From a bacterium (GTDB taxonomy: Bacteria > Bacteroidota > Ignavibacteria > Kapaibacteriales > UBA7675): a stretch of DNA of 64,000 nt. The translations under genes were made by a program, and so were the position numbers. Shown here piece after piece: positions 27,117 to 36,057 of the stretch; the stretch's first letter is position 1, and the number at the start of each line of letters is the position of its first letter. The notes under the pieces were generated by a model. That model was not told the origin of the DNA, ran no database searches, and saw only the letters and a program-made list of their open reading frames with translations. Where the stretch lies: the NCBI GenBank assembly GCA_030430495.1, contig JAUIKM010000008.1:62001-126000 (forward strand). Direction: 5' to 3'.

Positions 27117-29906
27117 ATGAAACAGGCTTACCCCCGACTGTCTGAAGCTGTTTGTTCAACGTCTTCCATTTTGTTTGCTGCGCTGCTGATTTTCAGCGCG
27201 TTGCCGACATTCGCTCAGGAGTTTGACCTTCCGCCGATTGAGCGAAGCCTGAACAATGGGATGACCGGCACCGACTTCTGGTTTGCCATTCCGCCCACAA
27301 AAGGATCATTTGGCGGCTCTGAAAATCTCTACGTCCTTGTTTCTTCCACTGTCGACACGGAAATCGAATTGACTGTCGGCGGCGGCTCGCCTGTTCAAAA
27401 AGAAGTCAAAGCCAACGAGACCGCGATCCTTTCTTCAGACAACAATCTGGCCAACTGGGCCTGGGAAGTGAAAAACAGCGAACAGGTTGAAGCGCTGGGT
27501 ATCCACATTGTGGCGAACGACCCGGTCGCGGTATCCGTGCTGACTGCCAAGCAGCGTGCCGCCGATGCATTTGCCGTTATCCCGACCCACCTTCTGGGCA
27601 CGTACTATATCAACTGCAGCTACTACGACAATCCGGGCTTTGGCTTCAACACAGATATCGGCGGCGGTTTCCTGATCGTGGCCACGCAGGACGGTACGTC
27701 CGTCAATTACACGCTGGATGGTATCGATATCTCCTCAGGGCAGACCGTGGGCGGCCAGTCCGTTGGCGATAGTCGCAGTATCTCGCTGCAGGCGGGAGAA
27801 GCCTACGCCGTTATCAGCGCCGGCGAGGCCGATGCGGGCCAGTTCGACCTTACCGGTTCAACGATTACTTCGACCAAACCGATTGCGGTTATTGGATTCC
27901 ACCAGAACTCCGCGCTGCCGGCTGCCGCGTTCTTTGCGTCGACCGGTGCGCTCTGTGAAATGCTGCCGCCCGTAACGGCCTGGGGGACCGAATTTGCGTC
28001 CTACCAGTTTAACAACACTGGACAGGGCTCTTACTATCGCATCATTGCGTCGCAGCCCAACACCAAGTACGAAGCGTTTTCCTACAATAACGGTCAGGTT
28101 GTCAGCACCAAGTCCGGCCTGCTCTCAGAAGTCGGCGACATGAAAGAGTTTGACGAAGCCGATCCGCGTGTGACGACGGGCGGTTTTCTGCAGGACATGG
28201 TATACTGGAAAGCCGACAAACCAGTCCTCGTAATGCAGTATTCTTTTGGAGAAAACTTTAACTCCGGCCAGCCTTACATGACACTGGTTCCGCCTTTGGA
28301 CCAAGGCCTGAAGAGTTCCTTCTTCAGCGTTCCGGCGGAAGTGTCCGGTTCAAAACTCAACATCTTTGCCGAAGGAGACCCCGACGACGAAGAAGCGCTG
28401 TTACTGCGTTCAGTCCGACTGAACGGCAAGCAGTTGGTTACCAGCAATCCTTCGTTTATCGTCAACCGCGTGCCGGGTACAAACTGGTACTTCACAGAAA
28501 TTGACGTGCAGCCGGGTCGCTACATACTTGACGGAAACGCCAAACACATTGCTTATCTCTATGGTCGTGTTGCACCGGGTGGCGGTGGATTCACTCTGGG
28601 TGGTTATGGTCTGCCGGTATCTTCGGCCGTCAATCACCTGGAGTCCAACGACACGGAAGCGCCGACCTTTACGACCGGCATTGATTGCGGCGTTGCGACC
28701 ATTCTTGCAAAAGACAATGAGTCGATCGCGGCCGTTGAGTTTATTGCCGACCGCAGTGTCAATGCCGAGTTTACGCGCATTACGCCGCGTTCCATCTTGA
28801 ATCTCTACGGCGTAACGCAATATTCCTTCAGCATCGGCCCGCAGCCCGGCGGCCACCTCTCGCCGGCAAAAGGCCTGTTTGCAATTCTGGATCGCGCAGG
28901 CAACATCACAATCGATTCTGTTGAAATTCCGGCTTCGACGGAAATCGTCGAAATGTCCCCTTCGCGCGTGAACTTTGGCCCTGTGCGCCTGGAAACGGAG
29001 CGCGAGCGCTCCTTTGACATTGAGAATCCGACTGCTGAAGCGGTTGAGATTCTGGAACTTGACCTCACCGGCCAAACGGTCTTTACCAAAATCGACTGGC
29101 CCGAAACGCCCTTTACAATCGAAGCATTCGGCAGCCAGGAACTGAAAGTCATGTACAAACCAACGCGCGAAGACGTCGACAACACGATGCCTGATCGCGA
29201 TTCCGTCATTGCGTCCACCGAGTGTTTCCAGTACAATTTGGGCCAAATGATCGGTCGCGGCGTTACCGCCAATACCGCATTTGAGAATCTGGCTGTATGG
29301 GATGCAGGTACAATTGAAGTCGGCAATGATCCGGTGTGTTATGAAGGCCAGGAATTTGGCCTGCGCAATTACGGTACGGAAATCGTGACGCTGACGCGCT
29401 TTACGCTTCAGGGAGCGGATTGGTCCGAAGTGCCTTTTGACATAGGCAGCCTCCAGATTCCCGACGGCGGCCTCGCGCTGCAACCCGGCGATGTCTTCCA
29501 CGTGTCTGGCATGTGTTTTGACCCGACGGAAGCAGGTGAGTTCGAGGTGCAGATTGTGTTTGAAACCAGTGCCGACGAATCGATTGCGATGACCTGGCGC
29601 GGAAAGGCGACGAAAACAGTCAGTGTAACGGATGAATCCATGCCGGGCTACCGCCTTGATTTTGCCCGTCCGAATCCGGCTGACGCCAAAGCGCTGATTC
29701 CATTTGCGCTCGGCGGCAATGAGCACGTTCGCATTGCACTCTATGACGCCCGCGGCAACCTCGTGGCCGTTGTGTTGGATGAAGATCGGCCCGAAGGACA
29801 ACACAGCATCGAGGTAGACACGGCCGTGCTTCCGGTTGGGCATTACTTCTACCGCCTGGAAGCCGGTTCGTTTAACGCGGGACTGCCGCTGCAGGTCGTC
29901 CGGTAA
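27117..29906 (+). CDS. IgGFc-binding-domain-like secreted protein with T9SS tail, array member 1
   Basis: A 929-residue exported protein. The signal peptide ends LLIFSALPTFAQ. Residues about 40 to 520 match the IgGFc-binding-protein N-terminal region (TGTDFWFAIPP near the start, LCEMLPPVTAWGTEFASYQF centrally). Then comes an anchor-D-like beta domain (SRVNFGPVRLETERERSFDI), a second one (AGTIEVGNDPVCYEGQEFGL), and a T9SS type A tail (FARPNPADAKALIPF, IALYDARGNLVAV, LPVGHYFYRLEAG). Start is the ATG with AAGGA eight bases upstream. The family name comes from a mammalian mucus protein and says nothing about IgG binding here. Expected location: cell surface or secreted. First and subfamily I member of the array. 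Confidence 0.82.
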   Translation: MKQAYPRLSEAVCSTSSILFAALLIFSALPTFAQEFDLPPIERSLNNGMTGTDFWFAIPPTKGSFGGSENLYVLVSSTVDTEIELTVGGGSPVQKEVKANETAILSSDNNLANWAWEVKNSEQVEALGIHIVANDPVAVSVLTAKQRAADAFAVIPTHLLGTYYINCSYYDNPGFGFNTDIGGGFLIVATQDGTSVNYTLDGIDISSGQTVGGQSVGDSRSISLQAGEAYAVISAGEADAGQFDLTGSTITSTKPIAVIGFHQNSALPAAAFFASTGALCEMLPPVTAWGTEFASYQFNNTGQGSYYRIIASQPNTKYEAFSYNNGQVVSTKSGLLSEVGDMKEFDEADPRVTTGGFLQDMVYWKADKPVLVMQYSFGENFNSGQPYMTLVPPLDQGLKSSFFSVPAEVSGSKLNIFAEGDPDDEEALLLRSVRLNGKQLVTSNPSFIVNRVPGTNWYFTEIDVQPGRYILDGNAKHIAYLYGRVAPGGGGFTLGGYGLPVSSAVNHLESNDTEAPTFTTGIDCGVATILAKDNESIAAVEFIADRSVNAEFTRITPRSILNLYGVTQYSFSIGPQPGGHLSPAKGLFAILDRAGNITIDSVEIPASTEIVEMSPSRVNFGPVRLETERERSFDIENPTAEAVEILELDLTGQTVFTKIDWPETPFTIEAFGSQELKVMYKPTREDVDNTMPDRDSVIASTECFQYNLGQMIGRGVTANTAFENLAVWDAGTIEVGNDPVCYEGQEFGLRNYGTEIVTLTRFTLQGADWSEVPFDIGSLQIPDGGLALQPGDVFHVSGMCFDPTEAGEFEVQIVFETSADESIAMTWRGKATKTVSVTDESMPGYRLDFARPNPADAKALIPFALGGNEHVRIALYDARGNLVAVVLDEDRPEGQHSIEVDTAVLPVGHYFYRLEAGSFNAGLPLQVVR

Positions 29907-29929
29907 ATGCTTCGGTAACGAACGAAACA

Positions 29930-29958
29930 GAGGCGGTCGCTGCAAAGCGGTCGCCTTT
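29930..29958 (+). terminator. Probable terminator after array member 1
   Basis: An imperfect stem (GGCGGTCGCT against AGCGGTCGCC, central mismatch) is followed by TTTTTTT. It lies about 25 bp after the stop codon. Confidence 0.7.
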
Positions 29959-30137
29959 TTTTGATTTAAAGCCCGCCACTTTCTTTCATGTTATTCCGCC
30001 TGTGGGGTTTACTTTCATGTTGAATTATTATAAATTCCGCCGGTACACAACGGTCGGCCATACACACTGCATTTCTGCCTGAGTGACGCCAGGCGCTCGA
30101 CCGGGAGATTCAAACATTCAGCGGGCTGCTACGGGAC

Positions 30138-32951
30138 ATGCGAATCCACTACTTTGTACTTGGGTTGTTGACGCTTGCAACGACTGCTACGGCGGGGGAT
30201 GAGACAATTCCCCCGGCGCAGATGTCGGCATATGTCAATAATCTCGTGCAGAGCGGAACCAGCGGAACCGAATTCTGGATCGCCATTCCCAGGCCGGGCA
30301 ACATCAATACCGGTCAGATACCGGCTCGCTATGAGATTCACGTTACCAGCGAACACCAGACCAGAGTCTCCGTTTACTACCCCAAAGTCCCCTCATTCGA
30401 CAGATCAAAAATCGTGGAACCCGGCATAGTGACGGTGTTCTCTTCAGGGAATGACCTTGAAGAAGAGTTCTGGATCAATCGCAGTGAAATAGCGAACAGC
30501 AACAAGTTGCGCAAGGGAGTCTGTCTCAGTGCGGAGCACCCGGTGACGGTTACTCTTTACTCGTTCATTGGTGCATCCGTTGAGAGTTGTCGCATCTTGC
30601 CGCAACATACGCTCGGACTTGAGTATCGCTATTTGTCGTACTACTCCTATCTGGATGGGACGGAAAGCCGTAATGGCGGTTGCCTGATTCTGGCAACCAG
30701 ACCCAACACCATGGTCGAGATTTCGCTGCCGCAGCGACCGAATTCGATTGTTAAAACTATGGACAATCGATATGCCGGAGAGCGGTATTCCGTGATGCTC
30801 GATTCCGGCGAGGTTTATACGCTGGCCACAGCCACGGTTGATTCAGTCCTGACCGCCGATCTGAGTGGCGCTCGAATAAAATCTGATAAACCCATTGCGG
30901 TAAGCGCATTTCACTTTGGGAGCAAGCTTCCGATTATTGCCGGCGATGATTCTCCGTCGGCATTGATTGAAATGCTGCCGCCAGTGAGCTCCTGGGGGAA
31001 ATCGCACGTCGCAATGATGACCCAGCTGCCCGCCGGCCCAGGTGTCGACAACCTCTACCGAATAGTCGCGGCCGAAGACAATACTGACTACTTCATGCTT
31101 AGAGTCGATTTGTTCGACGGGTCGATCCTCGACCGAAGTGAAGGTGTGCTCAGCAAAGCCGGCGAATGGAGTGAAATTGGCGACTTCGATCCGGAGAGTT
31201 CAGGCAACGTCAAACGAAGCATTACCATCTGGACTTCCAGCAAACCTACCCTGCTGATGCAGTATGGCGTATCCCATTCATCCGGTGGAATCAGCCCTTT
31301 TATGGCGCACGTTCCGCCGTTGGAGCAATACGTCACGGGCAAGACATCATTCTTTGTTCCGCCCGGAATTGGTCAGATTCACGTGTTTGCGGTCAATAGC
31401 TCAGGAGAAACGCCGGGCGATCTCAAGACTGTCATGGTTGACGGCAAAGAGCTCGGTCAACTGGATGCGCGCTTCTATTCCAATCGAGTGCCTGAAACTG
31501 ACATTCACTATATGAGCCTGGTTGCGAGGGCCGGACACGTGCAGACGATCAACAGTCAGACGCCCTATGCCGTTATGCTGTTTGGTTCTTTTGATAATGG
31601 CCACTACGGCGCCAATCTGGTTGGCTCTGCCTACAAAGTTGATCAGCCTGACTCCGTACCGCCTGTTCTTTCGATGCGCCGGCAGTGCGCTGAATTTCAC
31701 TTTACAGCGACGGAACTTACCGTCAACGATGTGGAGGGCCCCAAGCGTCAGATCGATCAGGGCGTTTCCGACATTCAACTGATTCCCGAGTTGTCGAACA
31801 ACTTTGAGTTTATACTGAACGATCCCTCCGTGCTGGAAGCTTATCGCGGCGAGCACAAGGTTGACTTCAGCCTGAAACCGATCGACATTGAGCGCAACGG
31901 CAAAGCGGTGTTTCTTGTGCGGGATCGCGCAGGCAACGTCGTTGTTGATTCCATTAATTACGTCTACCAGCCCGACAATCAGATTTTACGTGCCGACGTG
32001 CACCGCCATGATTTCGGCGTGGTACGCACCAATGACAGGCCCGAGTTTGTGTTGGAAATCACCAACGTATCGACTGCGCCGCTCCCGATCAACAGCTTCT
32101 CGTTTACGCGCGGAAGCAATCTCTTCTATATTGCTCCTGCTGATAATGTGGCCTTTGAATTGCCTGTCGGTGAGTCCAAACAAATACACGTCGTTTACAA
32201 ACCGGTGCGCGAAAACGCCGGCGGGGGACAAGCCGACGTCGACACGCTGGTGATCAATTCGCACTGCCGGGCATTTGTTGCGACGGCCCTGAGTGGTCGC
32301 GCCGGCCTGCCGCGCGCTTCAGCCATAAGGGATCTCGACTTTGGCGATGTTGATGTGGGCGACAAGAGCTGTCATGAAAAATTTATCGGTATCTACAACG
32401 AAGGTTACCTACCGTTGAATATCGATCTGGAAGATCTTGCCGAGCAATTTCGCGCCGACGACAAACCGGCTTTTTACCTGAGAGATGACAAGTTCAGTGG
32501 CGACGTTGTGAGTTCCGTGCCGCCCGGCGACACTCTGAAGTTGCGAGTTTTCTGTTTTGCACCCACCAGCCCCGAACTGTACAGCCGGGTGTACACACTC
32601 CAGCACGACGGCGCAGGCGACAAGGAGTTTACGCTGCAAGGCCGCGGCGTTCGGCCCACAAGCGCCGGCGAAGACGACTTGATTAACAGTTCAGAACTAC
32701 ACATTCTCGATCCCGTGCCGCATCCGATCAGCGGCAATGCTTCCCTGCGGATCGTAGTGCCGCATCCGGGAACGGTTGAACTGGAATTGTGCGACATGCT
32801 TGGGCGGGTTTGTACTGCTTTGCGCAGCGACAATGTTGGGCCTGGATTGCAAACCTTCAATCTGCAAACGAGGGATCTGCCGGCCGGCACATATTTCCTC
32901 GTTTGTAAAAATGGCCGTAGCGTACAGCGACGCGCAATTCGTCTCCGGTAA
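30138..32951 (+). CDS. IgGFc-binding-domain-like secreted protein with T9SS-like tail, array member 2
   Basis: A 937-residue exported protein (signal peptide YFVLGLLTLATTATA). The N-terminal family region shows SGTEFWIAIPRPG, DKPIAVSAFHFGSKLP and LIEMLPPVSSWGKSHVAMM, then FLVRDRAGNVVVDSINY, an anchor-D-like region (VHRHDFGVVRTNDRPEFVLE and DLDFGDVDVGDKSCHEKF) and a terminal domain (LELCDMLGRVCTAL, LPAGTYFLVCKNG, ending AIRLR). The tail keeps the T9SS outline but has lost the PNP motif (PVPHPISG). It has slightly lower GC and different codon choice from member 1, suggesting an older divergence rather than a recent copy. Confidence 0.8.
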   Translation: MRIHYFVLGLLTLATTATAGDETIPPAQMSAYVNNLVQSGTSGTEFWIAIPRPGNINTGQIPARYEIHVTSEHQTRVSVYYPKVPSFDRSKIVEPGIVTVFSSGNDLEEEFWINRSEIANSNKLRKGVCLSAEHPVTVTLYSFIGASVESCRILPQHTLGLEYRYLSYYSYLDGTESRNGGCLILATRPNTMVEISLPQRPNSIVKTMDNRYAGERYSVMLDSGEVYTLATATVDSVLTADLSGARIKSDKPIAVSAFHFGSKLPIIAGDDSPSALIEMLPPVSSWGKSHVAMMTQLPAGPGVDNLYRIVAAEDNTDYFMLRVDLFDGSILDRSEGVLSKAGEWSEIGDFDPESSGNVKRSITIWTSSKPTLLMQYGVSHSSGGISPFMAHVPPLEQYVTGKTSFFVPPGIGQIHVFAVNSSGETPGDLKTVMVDGKELGQLDARFYSNRVPETDIHYMSLVARAGHVQTINSQTPYAVMLFGSFDNGHYGANLVGSAYKVDQPDSVPPVLSMRRQCAEFHFTATELTVNDVEGPKRQIDQGVSDIQLIPELSNNFEFILNDPSVLEAYRGEHKVDFSLKPIDIERNGKAVFLVRDRAGNVVVDSINYVYQPDNQILRADVHRHDFGVVRTNDRPEFVLEITNVSTAPLPINSFSFTRGSNLFYIAPADNVAFELPVGESKQIHVVYKPVRENAGGGQADVDTLVINSHCRAFVATALSGRAGLPRASAIRDLDFGDVDVGDKSCHEKFIGIYNEGYLPLNIDLEDLAEQFRADDKPAFYLRDDKFSGDVVSSVPPGDTLKLRVFCFAPTSPELYSRVYTLQHDGAGDKEFTLQGRGVRPTSAGEDDLINSSELHILDPVPHPISGNASLRIVVPHPGTVELELCDMLGRVCTALRSDNVGPGLQTFNLQTRDLPAGTYFLVCKNGRSVQRRAIRLR

Positions 32952-33134
32952 ACGATCAATATGGTTACCTCACCTGTATCCCATCCGCACCCGATGGTTT
33001 CCTGAATCTGCGCTGCATGCTTTTCACTGGTAAAATTCGCGTGCCAAAGCAAGACCTCCGCGGTGCTTGTTTGTCATTGAGGAAATAATAAGAGCTAATG
33101 CGAGAGTTGCGCCATCAGAAACTTCCTTCTACAC

Positions 33135-35825
33135 ATGATTTCAGCTTTCAGCAGTAAAGTCGTCGGTGCTCTGCTGCTCCTGGCGGTTGCACTGTTTGTC
33201 CTGCCGTTCCGGGCGACGGGTCAGGCGCACAAACTCGCCGGCGGCTACGAGTACTGGCTGGCGATTCCACCCAACGAAGAAGCTAACTTCGGCAGCGAGA
33301 TCGAACTGACCATGGTCATCTGTGCGCTTGAGAAGCAGGCCAATATTCACGTTGAGATTCCCTGGATCGGCGCAAGTTTTGAGCAGGTGATTCCCGCGGG
33401 ATCCGCAACGCGTATCAGTTCAATCGACGGCAAGCTGCCTTGGGATCTGGAAGTTCGCGAGACGGGCACGGCGCAGACAAAGGGGATTCATGTGCAGTCC
33501 GACGAGCCCGTCACCGTGCGGCTCTACTCGGCGCGATCATTTTCGGCCGACGCCTTTACAGCGATTCCGGTGCACATGTGGGGGCGGAGCTACCGGCACA
33601 TCGCGTACTACGAGCAGGCCGATCCGATCAAACGGCGCGGCTCCGGATTTGTCATTGTGGCGGCTCACGACAACACGGAGGTGCGCATCAATCTTGAAGC
33701 GCGCGGCGTCGGTCAAACGACCGACGGACACTCCCCCGGCATGCAGTACGACGTCGTGCTGCAGCGCGGCCAGACATACATGGTACACGGCGACGGACTC
33801 AGCGAAGGATTTGATCTTTCCGGCACGCAGATAACAGCTTCCAATCCCATCGGCCTGATTTCCTTTCACATGCGCTCCATTGTGCCGCTGGCCATGGGAG
33901 CCGGTGACCGCGATTTTTTGGTTGAGATGTTGCCGCCGCTTGAATACTGGGGGAGGCGTTTTGTCAGCCGCGAGTTGTTGCGTGTCGGATTCGGCGACTA
34001 TTTCCGCGTCGTGGCCGCGAAAGACAATACAACCGTCAAGCTGCGCACCTATGATTCGACGGGTAAAGAGTCATCCTCGCGCGAATTTACCATCACGGAC
34101 GCCGGCGATTTTGCCGAATTCGGCGAGCATGCGCCGGAAGCTTCGCCGCGTGCCGACGCCATCCGCGGCGTGTCACTCTGGGAAGCCGACAAACCGATTC
34201 AGGTCATGATGTATTCCTACTCCTCCGACTGGGACGGCGCACCGGGTTACAATCCTTTCATGGTTGCTCTGACGCCGTTTGAGCTCGCATCCACTGTGGA
34301 GGTCGTTGATATTCCGAGCGGCACGGGGCTTTCGGTTATCGACATTATCACTGAGGACAATCCAAATCTTCTCGAAGACCTGAGGCTGAACGGCCAGCCG
34401 ATTGCACAGATCGACCCGGATTTCATGAGGATCCCATATGGCGATGAAGGTCTGCGCTGTTCGCGCATTCATCTGGGGCCCGGTACAAAACGCATTTCCG
34501 GCGATGCGCTGTTTGTCGGTATGCTGCACACCTATGGCGGCAACAGCATTCACGGTATTCCGCTGGGCCGCACCGCATTTCCGCTGCGGGCGGCCGAAGC
34601 TCCCGACCTGCCGACTTTTGTGACTACAGCAGCGGATTGTTTCAGCGCAGAGATTGAAGTCTCCGGCGGCGGCCCTGTTCCGCTGGCCTTAATGCGCACC
34701 AACAGCCGAACATTGAGTAACGTCGCGATCAATCCACCGGACGCCCTGGTCATAGATCCCGTTGTCGGCGTGATGAAACGCAGCTTCAGGGTTGAAGTCA
34801 TCGACAAAAGTCTCGATGCGTTCGCCGAGTTTGAAGTCTTTGATCAGGCCGGTACGCGCGCAAAACACCAGTTCATCTATGCAGCTGCGCAACTGGACGT
34901 CACGCCGACGGAAGTCCTGCGCGAGAATCTGCAGACCGGCGACGAACTATTGATTTCTCTTGCGCTCAGCAATAACGCGTCCGACGTGCAGCGCATCGAC
35001 TATCTCTACCTGCTGCACGGCAACCGCGGCATGCGCATCATAGACAAACCCGCTCTGCCGCTCTCGCTCGGCGCCAGCCAGAATCTGCCGATCAAGGTCG
35101 AAGCGCTGGCCGGAGAGGTCGGAATTGTTTACGACACGCTGGTAGTGGGCGACACCTGCCGCGAACTCGTGCGCGTTCCGCTCGAATTGCAGGTGGAACG
35201 CGGCATTGAAGGCAAACCCGTCGTGCTCGCCTTTGACCACGACTTTCGCGACGTTTTCATCGATGACTCTGTTTGTGAGGAAGTCGAAGTCAAAAACATC
35301 GGTTCGGAGCTACTAACGGTCTATTGCATAACCGATGTGGACGACGACTCCTATATCTTTGCACAAAGCGGTTGTGAGACCTTTTTTCCGCAGGTCCTGA
35401 ACCCTCAGGAAAGCATGCAGCTCGACATCTGTTTCAGGCCGCGTACAACCGGCACTCACACGACGCAACTCACCGTGCAGTCGGATGCCGAAGGCGTCGA
35501 CAGCATCATATTCCTCCAGGGGCGTGGAATTGAAACAGCCACCGATGTCGTGGATACCGATTCCGACCTGACGGAACCGTTTGTACTGCGCGCTTATCCA
35601 AACCCCACTGATGATCTCTTGTTTGTCAGCGGGCCGGAAGTTGCCGGTTCGTCGGCTTATTCTTGTGTTGACCGCCTCGGACGATCGACAGCTGTCTCGC
35701 AGTTGGCCTCGGGCGCGGACGGCACCGCAGTTTTTGACGTTGCGGCGCTCCCGCCCGGCATGTATAATCTGGTTTTGACGCATGCCGGCGGACGCAGTTT
35801 TGTGACATTTTTCATCGTGCGTTGA
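33135..35825 (+). CDS. IgGFc-binding-domain-like secreted protein with T9SS tail, array member 3
   Basis: An 896-residue exported protein (signal peptide LLLLAVALFVLPFRATGQ). The N-terminal region repeats the family landmarks: GYEYWLAIPPNEE, DAFTAIPVHMWG, FLVEMLPPLEYWGRRFVS and KPIQVMMYSYSSD. The middle carries two anchor-D-like stretches (DVTPTEVLRENLQTGDELLI and DHDFRDVFIDDSVCEEVEV). The end is a T9SS type A domain (RAYPNPTDDLLFVSG, DRLGRSTAV, LPPGMYNLVLTHAG, FFIVR). Last of subfamily I; the next four genes form subfamily II. Substrate and partner are unknown. Confidence 0.8.
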   Translation: MISAFSSKVVGALLLLAVALFVLPFRATGQAHKLAGGYEYWLAIPPNEEANFGSEIELTMVICALEKQANIHVEIPWIGASFEQVIPAGSATRISSIDGKLPWDLEVRETGTAQTKGIHVQSDEPVTVRLYSARSFSADAFTAIPVHMWGRSYRHIAYYEQADPIKRRGSGFVIVAAHDNTEVRINLEARGVGQTTDGHSPGMQYDVVLQRGQTYMVHGDGLSEGFDLSGTQITASNPIGLISFHMRSIVPLAMGAGDRDFLVEMLPPLEYWGRRFVSRELLRVGFGDYFRVVAAKDNTTVKLRTYDSTGKESSSREFTITDAGDFAEFGEHAPEASPRADAIRGVSLWEADKPIQVMMYSYSSDWDGAPGYNPFMVALTPFELASTVEVVDIPSGTGLSVIDIITEDNPNLLEDLRLNGQPIAQIDPDFMRIPYGDEGLRCSRIHLGPGTKRISGDALFVGMLHTYGGNSIHGIPLGRTAFPLRAAEAPDLPTFVTTAADCFSAEIEVSGGGPVPLALMRTNSRTLSNVAINPPDALVIDPVVGVMKRSFRVEVIDKSLDAFAEFEVFDQAGTRAKHQFIYAAAQLDVTPTEVLRENLQTGDELLISLALSNNASDVQRIDYLYLLHGNRGMRIIDKPALPLSLGASQNLPIKVEALAGEVGIVYDTLVVGDTCRELVRVPLELQVERGIEGKPVVLAFDHDFRDVFIDDSVCEEVEVKNIGSELLTVYCITDVDDDSYIFAQSGCETFFPQVLNPQESMQLDICFRPRTTGTHTTQLTVQSDAEGVDSIIFLQGRGIETATDVVDTDSDLTEPFVLRAYPNPTDDLLFVSGPEVAGSSAYSCVDRLGRSTAVSQLASGADGTAVFDVAALPPGMYNLVLTHAGGRSFVTFFIVR

Positions 35826-36057
35826 CTTGTGATTTGCGAATAACGGCACGTAAATTGACGTTGTTTGTTCCGGATTACAATGGATGATTACGCCCCCGAC
35901 AATCATCCGGCACCTGCTGGTTTGGTCAGAGCCCCCCTGACATCGCCTGCACTAATAGTTCATGTGGTTTGTTCCGACGACGCTGCCCCGTTTGCGTCGG
36001 TCTGACCTGTTGTGCTTAGGCGATAGATTTAAGATCACTTTCAACAGGATTGTCCTC

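Noticed and set aside
28410-29945. A 511-codon open frame on the minus strand
   Set aside because: Opposite strand of array member 1; no start signal or domain.
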